This document shows, piece by piece, positions 23,712 through 29,902 of a stretch of DNA of 29,902 nt. The DNA comes from JAVBQJ01 sp031549115 (GTDB lineage: Bacteria; Verrucomicrobiota; Lentisphaeria; Victivallales; Victivallaceae), in assembly GCA_031549115.1 (NCBI GenBank), contig JAVBQJ010000030.1:1-29902 (forward strand). The letters run 5' to 3'. The stretch's first letter is position 1. Every line of letters begins with the position of its first letter. The translations under genes and the position numbers were made by a program. The notes beneath the pieces are model-generated. The model did not search any database. It saw nothing but the letters and a program-made list of their open reading frames with translations, and had not been told where the DNA came from.

Positions 23712-24803
23712 TCACTCCAATCGCCAGTGAATATGGCGCAGGAAGTGATTATTCCCGGCGCGACGGCGGTCGTCGTACCACAAGGTGAAGAGACTGCCGT
23801 CGTCCAGCTCCGCCGTGGACGGGTAGCCCATATCCGGCAACGGCGAGTCTTCGATCAACACCAGCTCCTCCGACCAGTCGGCGCCGTCGTTGGTACTGAC
23901 CCGGGCCCGGATCGAGCTCGGCGGGAAAACCCAGTTGTCGCCATGGTAATTGCGCCACCCGTAGGTCAACAGCAAGCGTCCGTCGCGGAGTTTGGCGAGA
24001 TGCGGCGGCAGCCCGGTGGAGATGCGCCGGGGCGTCCCCCACGTGTGGCCGCCGTCCCACGAATCGATCTGCCACAGATCGCGGCCGCCGGGGCCGTCGT
24101 TGCGGTAGATCGCCACCAGGCGGCCGTCGTTGCTCTGGACCGCCGCCGGTTCGCTCCAGCACAGCCCCGGCGGCTGCGGCGGACGCGAAATCACCTCCCA
24201 ATGCAGGCCGTCGTCCTTCGACACCGCGAATGCCGGCGCTCCCAGCCAGCTGCCGCCGGAAATGTGCCAGGTGGCGCTCGACGCGGCTTCAAGACCGATG
24301 CAGCCGAGTGTGCCGTCAGCCATCACCATCGGCCCATGCGGCGTGAAAACCGGAATCCGGTACGGCGCGCTCCAACTGGCGCCATTGTCGGCGGAGCGGA
24401 TCATCCAGACGCCGCGTTCGCGCCACAGATCGTCGAGGGTGATCGTCCGCGCCATCGCCGCGCGTTCTTCGGCGCTGCCGCCGTTGCCGGGGACCTCCCA
24501 ATCATCCAACCAGACGATGCTGGGGACCCAGGTGACCAGCAGCGTTCCCGCCGGTGTTTCCAGCAAACCGGGATCGCGGTCGTCCAGCTTGCCGTTTACC
24601 AATACTTCCGGCATACTCCAGTCGGCACCGAGGTTCGCGGAGCGGAAGAGTTCGATCTTCCCGTATGGGCAAAGGTGCTCCCGCCGTCCCGAGGCGACGA
24701 CCAGCAATTCGCCGTGCCGGTTCCGGATCATGGTCGGCCAACCGTAATACGACGTGCCGGTTCCGATTTCGCCCGTGCACAATACTTCACATTGAAAACG
24801 CAT
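23712..24803 (-). CDS. Sialidase-fold (Asp-box/BNR) hydrolase, cytoplasmic
   Basis: A 363-aa paralogue of 20452-21549, similar along its whole length (YYGWPTMIR, DDRDPG, RLVAIYRNDGPGGRDLWQ, DMGYPST). Asp-box-type repeats are SANLGADW, SADNGASW, SKDDGLHW, SWDGGHTW and STNDGADW; two have lost the usual Asp. There is no signal peptide, so action on imported sugar is expected. As in its paralogue there is no FRIP motif, and the substrate cannot be read from sequence. It is the last gene of the second regulator-pseudopilin-hydrolase cassette: it begins 18 bases after the pseudopilin stop and ends before the hairpin at 23616-23686. The ribosome-binding site before ATG 24803 is poor (CGGGAA about 10 bases upstream), so translation may be coupled to the gene before it. 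Confidence 0.8.
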   Translation of the reverse strand: MRFQCEVLCTGEIGTGTSYYGWPTMIRNRHGELLVVASGRREHLCPYGKIELFRSANLGADWSMPEVLVNGKLDDRDPGLLETPAGTLLVTWVPSIVWLDDWEVPGNGGSAEERAAMARTITLDDLWRERGVWMIRSADNGASWSAPYRIPVFTPHGPMVMADGTLGCIGLEAASSATWHISGGSWLGAPAFAVSKDDGLHWEVISRPPQPPGLCWSEPAAVQSNDGRLVAIYRNDGPGGRDLWQIDSWDGGHTWGTPRRISTGLPPHLAKLRDGRLLLTYGWRNYHGDNWVFPPSSIRARVSTNDGADWSEELVLIEDSPLPDMGYPSTAELDDGSLFTLWYDDRRRAGNNHFLRHIHWRLE

Positions 24804-24821
24804 GATGAAAATTCCCGTGTG

Positions 24822-25556
24822 TTATGGTATGGCATTGCCGTTCCGGTTGAAAGCGCTGTCATAGTAATGGACGACGCCGTAATCGATCGCGCTTTTGCCG
24901 TCGGTCTGGATCGCGTGGCCGTCGAGGAAAGCCATGCCGCCGCGGTTGCCGTGATGTTCGCCGAAGTGACCGATCGCGCCGTCCATGAAGGTGAACCACC
25001 GGTTGCCCATGAGCGCAGGTCCGGTCGCCTGCAGCAGTGTGACGTCGAGCAGGATCGCGGTTTTGCTGCTCTGCCGCGCCGGTTTGGCATTCATATAGCG
25101 AATTTCCTGACCGTTGGGGGACATAAAGTTGAATACGCCGGTTTTATCGTATCCCAGTTCCAGGGGATCGTATCCGCCCATGCCGGTTGCGTACCAGTCG
25201 GTGAAACCGTAGGTCAGCGAATCGGTGGTATTCGGCGCCACCGTGCAATACCACTGCGGTCCGTCAAAGGTTTCGATCTCCTTGCCCACATACGGCTGCA
25301 ACCGGGACACCCAGTGCGAAACCGTGCCGTGTCCGCCGGCCTTGTACCCCGCATAAGTGACAAACGACTCGTCGTTGTCGTTCAGATACAGGATCGTCAT
25401 CAACGCCGACTGTTTCAAATTCGACGTGCATTTGATCGCCTGCGCCGCCATCCGCGCCTTGCTCAATGCCGGCAGCAGCATGCTGGCCAGAATCGCGATA
25501 ATTGCAATCACCACCAATAACTCGATGAGCGTGAAATAATTTGTGCGTTTCATCAT
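24822..25556 (-). CDS. Pseudopilin-like protein with H-X9-DG domain
   Basis: A 244-aa protein with an N-terminus MMKRTNY then FTLIELLVVIAIIAILASM and LPALSKARMAAQ; Tyr takes the place of the usual Gly before the cleavage site. HGNRGGMAFLDG near the C-terminus is an exact H-X9-DG motif. The middle (VSHWVSRLQPYVGKEI, FTDWYATGMGGYDPLEL) parallels that of 21580-22314, the same gene in the neighbouring cassette. AAGGAGG is ideally placed before the ATG pair, and either ATG (25556 or 25553) may be used. The gene lies 19 bases after the regulator stop and 18 before the Asp-box gene. It is probably a membrane-anchored subunit of a pilus-like or secretion-like structure; its partner proteins are not in this window. 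Confidence 0.88.
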   Translation of the reverse strand: MMKRTNYFTLIELLVVIAIIAILASMLLPALSKARMAAQAIKCTSNLKQSALMTILYLNDNDESFVTYAGYKAGGHGTVSHWVSRLQPYVGKEIETFDGPQWYCTVAPNTTDSLTYGFTDWYATGMGGYDPLELGYDKTGVFNFMSPNGQEIRYMNAKPARQSSKTAILLDVTLLQATGPALMGNRWFTFMDGAIGHFGEHHGNRGGMAFLDGHAIQTDGKSAIDYGVVHYYDSAFNRNGNAIP

Positions 25557-25575
25557 GGGAAGCCTCCTTTTGTGA

Positions 25576-26703
25576 TTAAACTTTTTCCGGTTTCGCTTCG
25601 GCCACGGTCGACCGGAGCAATAACTTCGGGATCAGACAATAACTGACATAAACGTCGTCCGCAGGCACCGGGTGCTCGATGCGGTCGAGGATCATATCCA
25701 CCGCGCGGACGGCGACTTCATCGTAACGCAGATCCAGCGTGGTCAACGGTTCGAACAACGAATCGTTCGGGTCGAGCTGATTGGTGCAGCTCACCAGCGA
25801 AATATCCTCCGGCACCCGCAACCCGGCTTCGTTCAACGCCTGCATGATGCCCTCGGCCACGAAATCGGTACTGGCCAGGATCGCGGTCGCGCCGTGCAAC
25901 CCGTCCTGTTTCCATTTCCGCGTCATCGCCAGATAGGCGCTGCGTTTGCCGGAGCCGCCATGCAGGACCAGGTTCTCGTCGACCTCGATGCCCGCGTCGA
26001 ACAGCGCGTCGGCATACCCCATGAAGCGGGCGGTTTCCTTGAAGTTGAAGGTCCGGCGCAGGCTTTCGATATGCGGCCCATCGTCGAAATAATTGGAGAC
26101 AAACAGAATCCGCCGGTGTCCGTGCGCCAACAGATATTCCATCGCCCGGATCACTCCGGAGCGCAGGTCGAAAGAAATGTTGTCCATATCCCAGCGCCCC
26201 TCTCCTCCGGCTAATACATACGGGAAGTTCGCGCCGCGCAGCATCCGGTGGTTGACCAGGTAACCGCAGATCACCGCGCCTTCCAGCCGGACATCGGAGC
26301 TTTCCTGAAAGCGCAGCAGCTCGTGGGCGTCGGTATCCTTGCCGGCGAAAACCTGTACCTGGTGCCCACGGCGGCGCAGCAGATTGGCGATCCGGGTGCC
26401 CATATAGAAGTACGACGGCGATATCTGCATTTCCGGGATCATCACGGCGATGGTCCGGGACGCAGCGCTCGCCGGCATCACCACCGCGGTGCGCGATCCC
26501 TGCCGCTTCTCCAGCAACCCCTCGCGGACCAGCTCATCCACCGCGCGACGTACGGTCACGATGGAAACGCCGAAGCGTTCGGTCAGCGCCTGTTCCGCCG
26601 GCAGCAGCTGGTTGTAGAAGTCGCCGCTCAGGATAAACTCCCGGCGTATCGCCTCGCATACTTCCCGGGTTTTCGTTTGACGTATCATAGTATCTGCACC
26701 CAT
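25576..26703 (-). CDS. GntR-type regulator with LacI-type sensor domain
   Basis: About 375 aa from ATG 26703. A winged helix-turn-helix of GntR type lies at about residues 8-75 (LLPAEQALTERFGVSIVTVR, then RAVDELVREGLLEKRQGS). A LacI-like sugar sensor follows (about 84-350), with RTIAVMIPEM as first strand, HGHRRILFVSNYFDD, ATAILASTDFVAEGIMQAL and GLRVPEDISLVSCTN, all typical of LacI/AraR proteins. It probably represses the pseudopilin and Asp-box genes that follow at 19 and 18 bases. The open frame continues 52 codons further upstream, but those codons run through the inverted-repeat element at 26718-26882 and look non-coding. ATG 26688 (with GGGTG upstream) is an alternative start. No convincing promoter was seen between the repeat and the gene. 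Confidence 0.85.
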   Translation of the reverse strand: MGADTMIRQTKTREVCEAIRREFILSGDFYNQLLPAEQALTERFGVSIVTVRRAVDELVREGLLEKRQGSRTAVVMPASAASRTIAVMIPEMQISPSYFYMGTRIANLLRRRGHQVQVFAGKDTDAHELLRFQESSDVRLEGAVICGYLVNHRMLRGANFPYVLAGGEGRWDMDNISFDLRSGVIRAMEYLLAHGHRRILFVSNYFDDGPHIESLRRTFNFKETARFMGYADALFDAGIEVDENLVLHGGSGKRSAYLAMTRKWKQDGLHGATAILASTDFVAEGIMQALNEAGLRVPEDISLVSCTNQLDPNDSLFEPLTTLDLRYDEVAVRAVDMILDRIEHPVPADDVYVSYCLIPKLLLRSTVAEAKPEKV

Positions 26704-26717
26704 GTTTTTTGTATTAA

Positions 26718-26882
26718 GAGGTAATTTCAAAAGTATGGTTTTGCCAGTTTGGGATGGATTGCGGATGACGGATGCCGGGTAGATTTGTCCGGCTACCTGT
26801 AGGGTAACCGGGCACAATCGCTCCCGGTATACGACACCGTAAGCCGCCCAAAATGGCAAGAACAGACTTTTGAAGTTGCCTC
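26718..26882. repeat. Inverted-repeat element, TTTCAAAAGT family, copy B (MITE-like)
   Basis: A 165-bp element with 36-base terminal inverted repeats (26718-26753 and 26847-26882) that agree at 30 of 36 positions. Each arm starts GAGG, holds the core TTCAAAAGT and ends TTTGGG. The core with its neighbours is shared with copy A (2007-2084). No target-site duplication is visible and it encodes no protein. It lies between the small secreted protein gene and the GntR gene, so it could end one transcript or carry control signals for the next. Confidence 0.72.
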
Positions 26883-26903
26883 ATTACTATAACTCCATGG
26901 CGG

Positions 26904-27467
26904 TCAATTTTCCACATAATACAGATTGCTGTAGTCGGGCCCATCCACCACCGTGAACTCCAGGCGGTCCAGGATAATCCGGCTGCCGCCCGCGCCCGGA
27001 TTCGAAAAAAAGCTGATCTGGAGCTGCCGCACCCGTTCCCAGGCGAATTCCCCGCCGCCCTCGGGATAGAACTGGCTCATCGCCAGATCCACCCCGCCGG
27101 TGATGTCGTTCAAATATGCCACCCGGTAACCATCGTCGGTCAACAGATAAATCCCCGAAAACGGCATCGTCCCCATCACCATCGCATCCATCCGGAAGTG
27201 GTCACCGGCCCAATCCACCGAGCCCGGTTCCAACTCATACAGGAGATTTGCCCGCTGCCGCGGCGCCGCGGCGTCCGGCTGCGCCGGCAGCGTGATTTTC
27301 AACGCCCAGCTGCCCTGGGTCACCCCCTCGCCTCCGGTCCGCTCCATTGTCGCGCCGCCGTCGGCGCTGAACGTACCGGCGAAACCGGCTTCGAAGTCGT
27401 CCACCGTGACCCCGGCGACGGCGGTCAACGCCAACACGGAAATCATTGTTATTATGCGCAGGTACAT
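26904..27467 (-). CDS. Small secreted protein with carbohydrate-binding-like beta-sandwich
   Basis: A 187-aa protein with a clear signal peptide (about residues 1-18: MYLRIITMISVLALTAVA). The mature part begins VTVDDFEAGFAGTFSADGGA and has the pattern of a galactose-binding-like or CIA30-type beta-sandwich: TQGSWALKITLPA, then alternating strands, and RIILDRLEFTVVDG close to the C-terminus. There is no catalytic domain. It may be a free-standing glycan-binding or surface protein that works with the GH20-like enzyme encoded upstream. AAAGGAAC precedes ATG 27467. It lies between a multi-hairpin element (upstream side) and the TTTCAAAAGT element (downstream side). No specific family can be named with certainty. 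Confidence 0.65.
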   Translation of the reverse strand: MYLRIITMISVLALTAVAGVTVDDFEAGFAGTFSADGGATMERTGGEGVTQGSWALKITLPAQPDAAAPRQRANLLYELEPGSVDWAGDHFRMDAMVMGTMPFSGIYLLTDDGYRVAYLNDITGGVDLAMSQFYPEGGGEFAWERVRQLQISFFSNPGAGGSRIILDRLEFTVVDGPDYSNLYYVEN

Positions 27468-27510
27468 TCGGCTGTTCCTTTCGTCTGTACTGTCATTACA
27501 TGCTTGTATT

Positions 27511-27728
27511 CGCCGCAGGTGCGGCGCCTCGTCCGCTCCGTATTCCGGGAGTCGCTTCGCTCTCCCTGCATCATCGCTACCTCGGGTCGAAGCGCTCGCC
27601 TCCCGGCTCGCTTCCCTGGATTTCGATCCCTTCTGGGATCGACCAGCGTATTCGCCGCTGGACCGCGCCTCCGTATGACGGAGGGCAGACCGCCGCTTCG
27701 CGGCTCTCTTTTTTTATTTTTTATTTTT
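27511..27728 (+). repeat. Multi-hairpin intergenic element, copy 3 (candidate structured RNA)
   Basis: This is the fullest copy. Hairpins in order are CGCCGC-aggt-GCGGCG (27511-27526), GGGAG/CTCCC around TCGCTTCGCT (27547-27566), TCGATCCC-ttct-GGGATCGA (27623-27642), CCAGCG-tattcgc-CGCTGG (27643-27661), CCTCCGT-atg-ACGGAGG (27668-27684) and GCCGC-ttc-GCGGC (27692-27704). A long T-rich tail then overlaps the stop codon of the convergent gene at 27729. The boxes GCCTCGTCCGCTC and ATCGCTACCTCGGG, and a 41-base block, are shared with copy 1 (17791-18043). No credible protein is encoded. The terminal hairpin and T-tract read as an intrinsic terminator on the + strand. Confidence 0.72.
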
Positions 27729-29702
27729 TTAATTTATTTCGTCGATCAGGAGGGCGGCGCAGGCGATCGGCGTTGCCAGTTGTTGTGCCGAATGCAGCAC
27801 TACCGCCGTCACCTCCTTCTCCGGATGCGGGTTCTCCCAGCTCAACAACCCCAATCGGCAGTTCAACCGGTTGCTCCCCATCGCCCCCCAGCCGCGCCGC
27901 TCCCGCGCCGCATCCAACCGCGAATTCCAATCCACGATCTCCCGCCGGAAGCGCAACGGAATCGTTTCCATGCTCCCGTCCGCATACTGTATCCGGTAGT
28001 ATCCCAGCTCCGGTTCCAATGCGAAACCGCCGTGCGCATAGAGCTTCGAATTATTCGACGGCACCCCGGACGCATGCAGGAACGCCGCCCGCGCCAGCTT
28101 CCGTCCCACCGGGATCGTCAGTTCGACCGGCAATCCGTCCCCCTCCAGCCCCGATACCACCGCCAATCCGGCATACGGCACCGTTCCGACCGGAGTCGCA
28201 ATATTCGCCGGCAACTGCGGCAGCGTCTCCTGATGCACCCGCCCCGGCCACTGCCCCGCCGCCACGCCGAGTTCCCGGTTGACCGGAAGCGCCACCGGCA
28301 CGGGCGCGGCAAACACCGGCGTTTCCCCGTAAAGATGCCGCGCCACCGCATACACCGGCTCGAAATCGACTTCGCCATGCAGCTTCACATCCGGATTCCA
28401 GTAATACCCGGCCGACCAGGAGGTAATCGCCATCCCGGTGGTGTTGAATTGCTCGAAGTCGACCCACCCCATCGCCGGCATCGCAAACCAGTACGTCGCC
28501 ATGCATCCGGCCTGGTCGCGATAGCGCTTGGCAAAGGCTTCGATATTGGACGGGTACAGGAAACTCGCCCCCATCAACTCGTAACCGCAACTGGAATAAT
28601 AATCGAACTGCTTGTCGATCAGACGCTTGTAATCGCCGTAATACCAGACGTTCACCAACATGTCCTTCGGCATATTCCGGGTCAGCGCATTCGGCTGCGC
28701 CTCCGGATCCAGGAAGGTGGCCTCGCCGGTCAGGAAGCCATCGTGAAACAGTGTCATCCGGGCACCCCGGTCCCGCAGAAACGTATGCAAATCGCCGATG
28801 ATCTCCGCCATCAACTCCTCCTGCGGCGTATCCTTGCAGCGCGGGCATGTCCCGAACGACCCATAGAGTATCTCATCCAGCATCACATGAAATTCGTCCG
28901 CCCCGAAGAACGCCAGCGTCTCCTCCAGAAACGCCTCGGTAAACTCCTTCGTCCGCGGATGCCGCCAACACCACACGGTATTCCAGCCGGTATCGCCCGG
29001 GTCTTCCAGCATCTGCTGGTTGGCGTAATTGCCCAATACCCAGGTCCCGTGACTGACGATCTGCGCCATCGGCACCACCTTCAAGTGCCAGGCTTTGGCG
29101 TAATCCAGTATCTCCCGCACTTGCTCCGCCGAAAAAGCGATTCCATCCGTATTGGGAAAGCGCAGTATCTCCGCGTTGTAAATCCGGGCGAACTCGCTGA
29201 CGTCCAGATACACGGTATTGTACTTCAACTTCCCCAGCATCGCCAGCACCTGCTTGAAGTTTTCGACCGCCTCCGGCGACGCCACGCAGCCGCGCAATCC
29301 CAGCATCGCCGCCCGAATCCGGTTCACCGGCCGGTCCGTGACCGTTCCCACCGGCAATACCCATTGTCCATCCCGCGGCCGCAGCAGCTGCCCCAGCGTC
29401 ATCAGCGCATACAGCGTCCCGCGGTCGCCTCCGGCTTCGATCACCGCGTGCTCCATGCCGATCTCCAGCCGGTAAGCCTCCTCCGATCCCATATCGCCAT
29501 GACGCAACGTCACCGGGAATCCGCTGGTCTCCGCCAGCGGCAACCCGGTATCCGGCGGCAATCCGGCGTCCGGCGCCAATACGGCAAACGGCGCGGTCTC
29601 CGCTCCGGACAGCTCGATTTGCGTCGGCACCGGAAACACCTCGCCGGCTCCGCACGACAGCGCACCGGCAACCAGCAGCCATACCCAGAGCAAATTCTTC
29701 AT
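27729..29702 (-). CDS. Secreted GH20-like beta-N-acetylhexosaminidase
   Basis: A 657-aa protein with a signal peptide (about residues 1-20, MKNLLWVWLLVAGALSCGAG; the cysteine does not sit in a standard lipobox). A GH20b-type accessory region (about 22-125) includes AYRLEIGMEHAVIEAGGDRG and LYALMTLGQLL. The catalytic barrel follows (about 128-470), with FHVMLDEILYG carrying D276-E277 in the position of the GH20 catalytic Asp-Glu pair. A CPRC pair (286-289) follows it directly. The last 150 residues look like a beta-sandwich. GH20 enzymes remove terminal N-acetylhexosamine by substrate-assisted catalysis. AAGGTGAT precedes ATG 29702, and a near-consensus promoter lies at 29746-29774. It leads the - strand series seen here. 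The family call is good; substrate range is unknown. Confidence 0.78.
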   Translation of the reverse strand: MKNLLWVWLLVAGALSCGAGEVFPVPTQIELSGAETAPFAVLAPDAGLPPDTGLPLAETSGFPVTLRHGDMGSEEAYRLEIGMEHAVIEAGGDRGTLYALMTLGQLLRPRDGQWVLPVGTVTDRPVNRIRAAMLGLRGCVASPEAVENFKQVLAMLGKLKYNTVYLDVSEFARIYNAEILRFPNTDGIAFSAEQVREILDYAKAWHLKVVPMAQIVSHGTWVLGNYANQQMLEDPGDTGWNTVWCWRHPRTKEFTEAFLEETLAFFGADEFHVMLDEILYGSFGTCPRCKDTPQEELMAEIIGDLHTFLRDRGARMTLFHDGFLTGEATFLDPEAQPNALTRNMPKDMLVNVWYYGDYKRLIDKQFDYYSSCGYELMGASFLYPSNIEAFAKRYRDQAGCMATYWFAMPAMGWVDFEQFNTTGMAITSWSAGYYWNPDVKLHGEVDFEPVYAVARHLYGETPVFAAPVPVALPVNRELGVAAGQWPGRVHQETLPQLPANIATPVGTVPYAGLAVVSGLEGDGLPVELTIPVGRKLARAAFLHASGVPSNNSKLYAHGGFALEPELGYYRIQYADGSMETIPLRFRREIVDWNSRLDAARERRGWGAMGSNRLNCRLGLLSWENPHPEKEVTAVVLHSAQQLATPIACAALLIDEIN

Positions 29703-29720
29703 ACATCACCTTTGCTAATG

Positions 29721-29754
29721 ATATTATAATATGTCTACACATCCTATTATAATA
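29721..29754. promoter_or_regulatory. Twin AT-rich palindromes at the GH20 promoter
   Basis: ATATTATAATAT (29721-29732) and TATTATAATA (29745-29754) are perfect palindromes sharing ATTATAAT, with centres 23 bases apart. One covers the -10 box and the other lies just after the expected transcript start, a typical layout for a repressor binding two sites. Confidence 0.5.
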
Positions 29755-29774
29755 AATTAATATCAAAAAGTCAA
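29746..29774 (-). promoter_or_regulatory. Sigma70-like promoter of the secreted GH20-like gene
   Basis: On the - strand: TTGACT, 17 bases, TATAAT. The -10 matches consensus fully and the spacing is ideal. Transcription would start near 29739, giving a leader of about 37 bases. Confidence 0.75.
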
Positions 29775-29812
29775 TAGCAAAAAGGCGAAAAAGCCGAAAA
29801 AAGGCAAAAAAA
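29765..29812. other. Phased A-tracts upstream of the GH20 promoter
   Basis: Runs of 5-7 A (T on the transcribed side) occur at 29779-29783, 29788-29792, 29797-29802 and 29806-29812, with centres about 9.5 bases apart. A further run at 29765-29769 borders the -35 box. Helically phased A-tracts bend DNA, and AT-rich DNA just upstream of -35 can act as an UP element. The rest of the window to 29902 shows no recognisable gene. Confidence 0.5.
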
Positions 29813-29902
29813 AGGACCGGCGCAGTAAATTGATGCGGCAACTAATTGGGCTTGCCATGATCGCGAATCCGCAAAGAATCCGGAGTGGCCTTCCGATCGA
29901 GG

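Noticed and set aside
26704..26859. N-terminal extension of the GntR gene
   Set aside because: These codons run through an inverted-repeat element and encode no part of the winged helix. The ATGs at 26703 and 26688 directly precede the DNA-binding domain.
27198..29729. An 843-codon open frame on the + strand
   Set aside because: It is antisense to the GH20-like gene and crosses the multi-hairpin element. There is no ribosome-binding site and no domain.

Overview
The window looks like chromosomal DNA from a GC-rich Gram-negative bacterium of the PVC group, most likely Lentisphaerota (Victivallis-like). The basis is four pseudopilin-like proteins that combine a prepilin N-terminus with a C-terminal H-X9-DG motif, sitting among many predicted glycoside hydrolases. 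That combination is typical of Lentisphaerota and Planctomycetes. The taxonomic call is inference; there is no rRNA gene here.

Layout. Positions 1-2000 (+ strand) hold housekeeping-type genes: prmA (ribosomal protein L11 methyltransferase) and a stomatin/slipin-type SPFH membrane protein. From 2089 to the right end every recognised gene is on the - strand. In their direction of transcription (right to left) they are: a secreted GH20-like hexosaminidase (27729-29702); a small secreted carbohydrate-binding-like protein (26904-27467); a cassette of GntR/LacI-type regulator, pseudopilin and Asp-box hydrolase (23712-26703); a second cassette of the same order (20452-23478); a secreted DUF4838 protein (18044-20326); a GH78 rhamnosidase-like protein (15443-17749); an AraC regulator (14503-15339); two tandemly duplicated units of pseudopilin plus large secreted GH20-like protein (11128-14348 and 6572-10923); and a GH-A-clan hydrolase followed by a hybrid sensor kinase (2089-6438).

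How the genes may work together. The region resembles a polysaccharide-utilisation island without SusC/SusD or any transporter inside the window. Each pseudopilin gene is the neighbour immediately upstream of a hydrolase gene. Two pseudopilin genes follow a sugar-sensing GntR/LacI regulator gene directly, and the other two lie next to an AraC gene. This suggests a repeated module in which a pseudopilin-like surface or secretion component is co-expressed with a particular glycan-degrading enzyme. The predicted activities (hexosaminidase-like, sialidase-fold, rhamnosidase, DUF4838) suggest a complex glycan as substrate.

Non-coding content is rich. There is a dispersed family of multi-hairpin elements (17791-18043, 20371-20446, 27511-27728) whose hairpins are kept although their sequences differ. 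There is a palindromic repeat family with the core TTTCAAAAGT (2007-2084, 26718-26882), a 71-bp hairpin at 23616-23686, and several sigma70-like promoters of the form TTGNNN-N16/17-TATANT, some with palindromes at operator positions.
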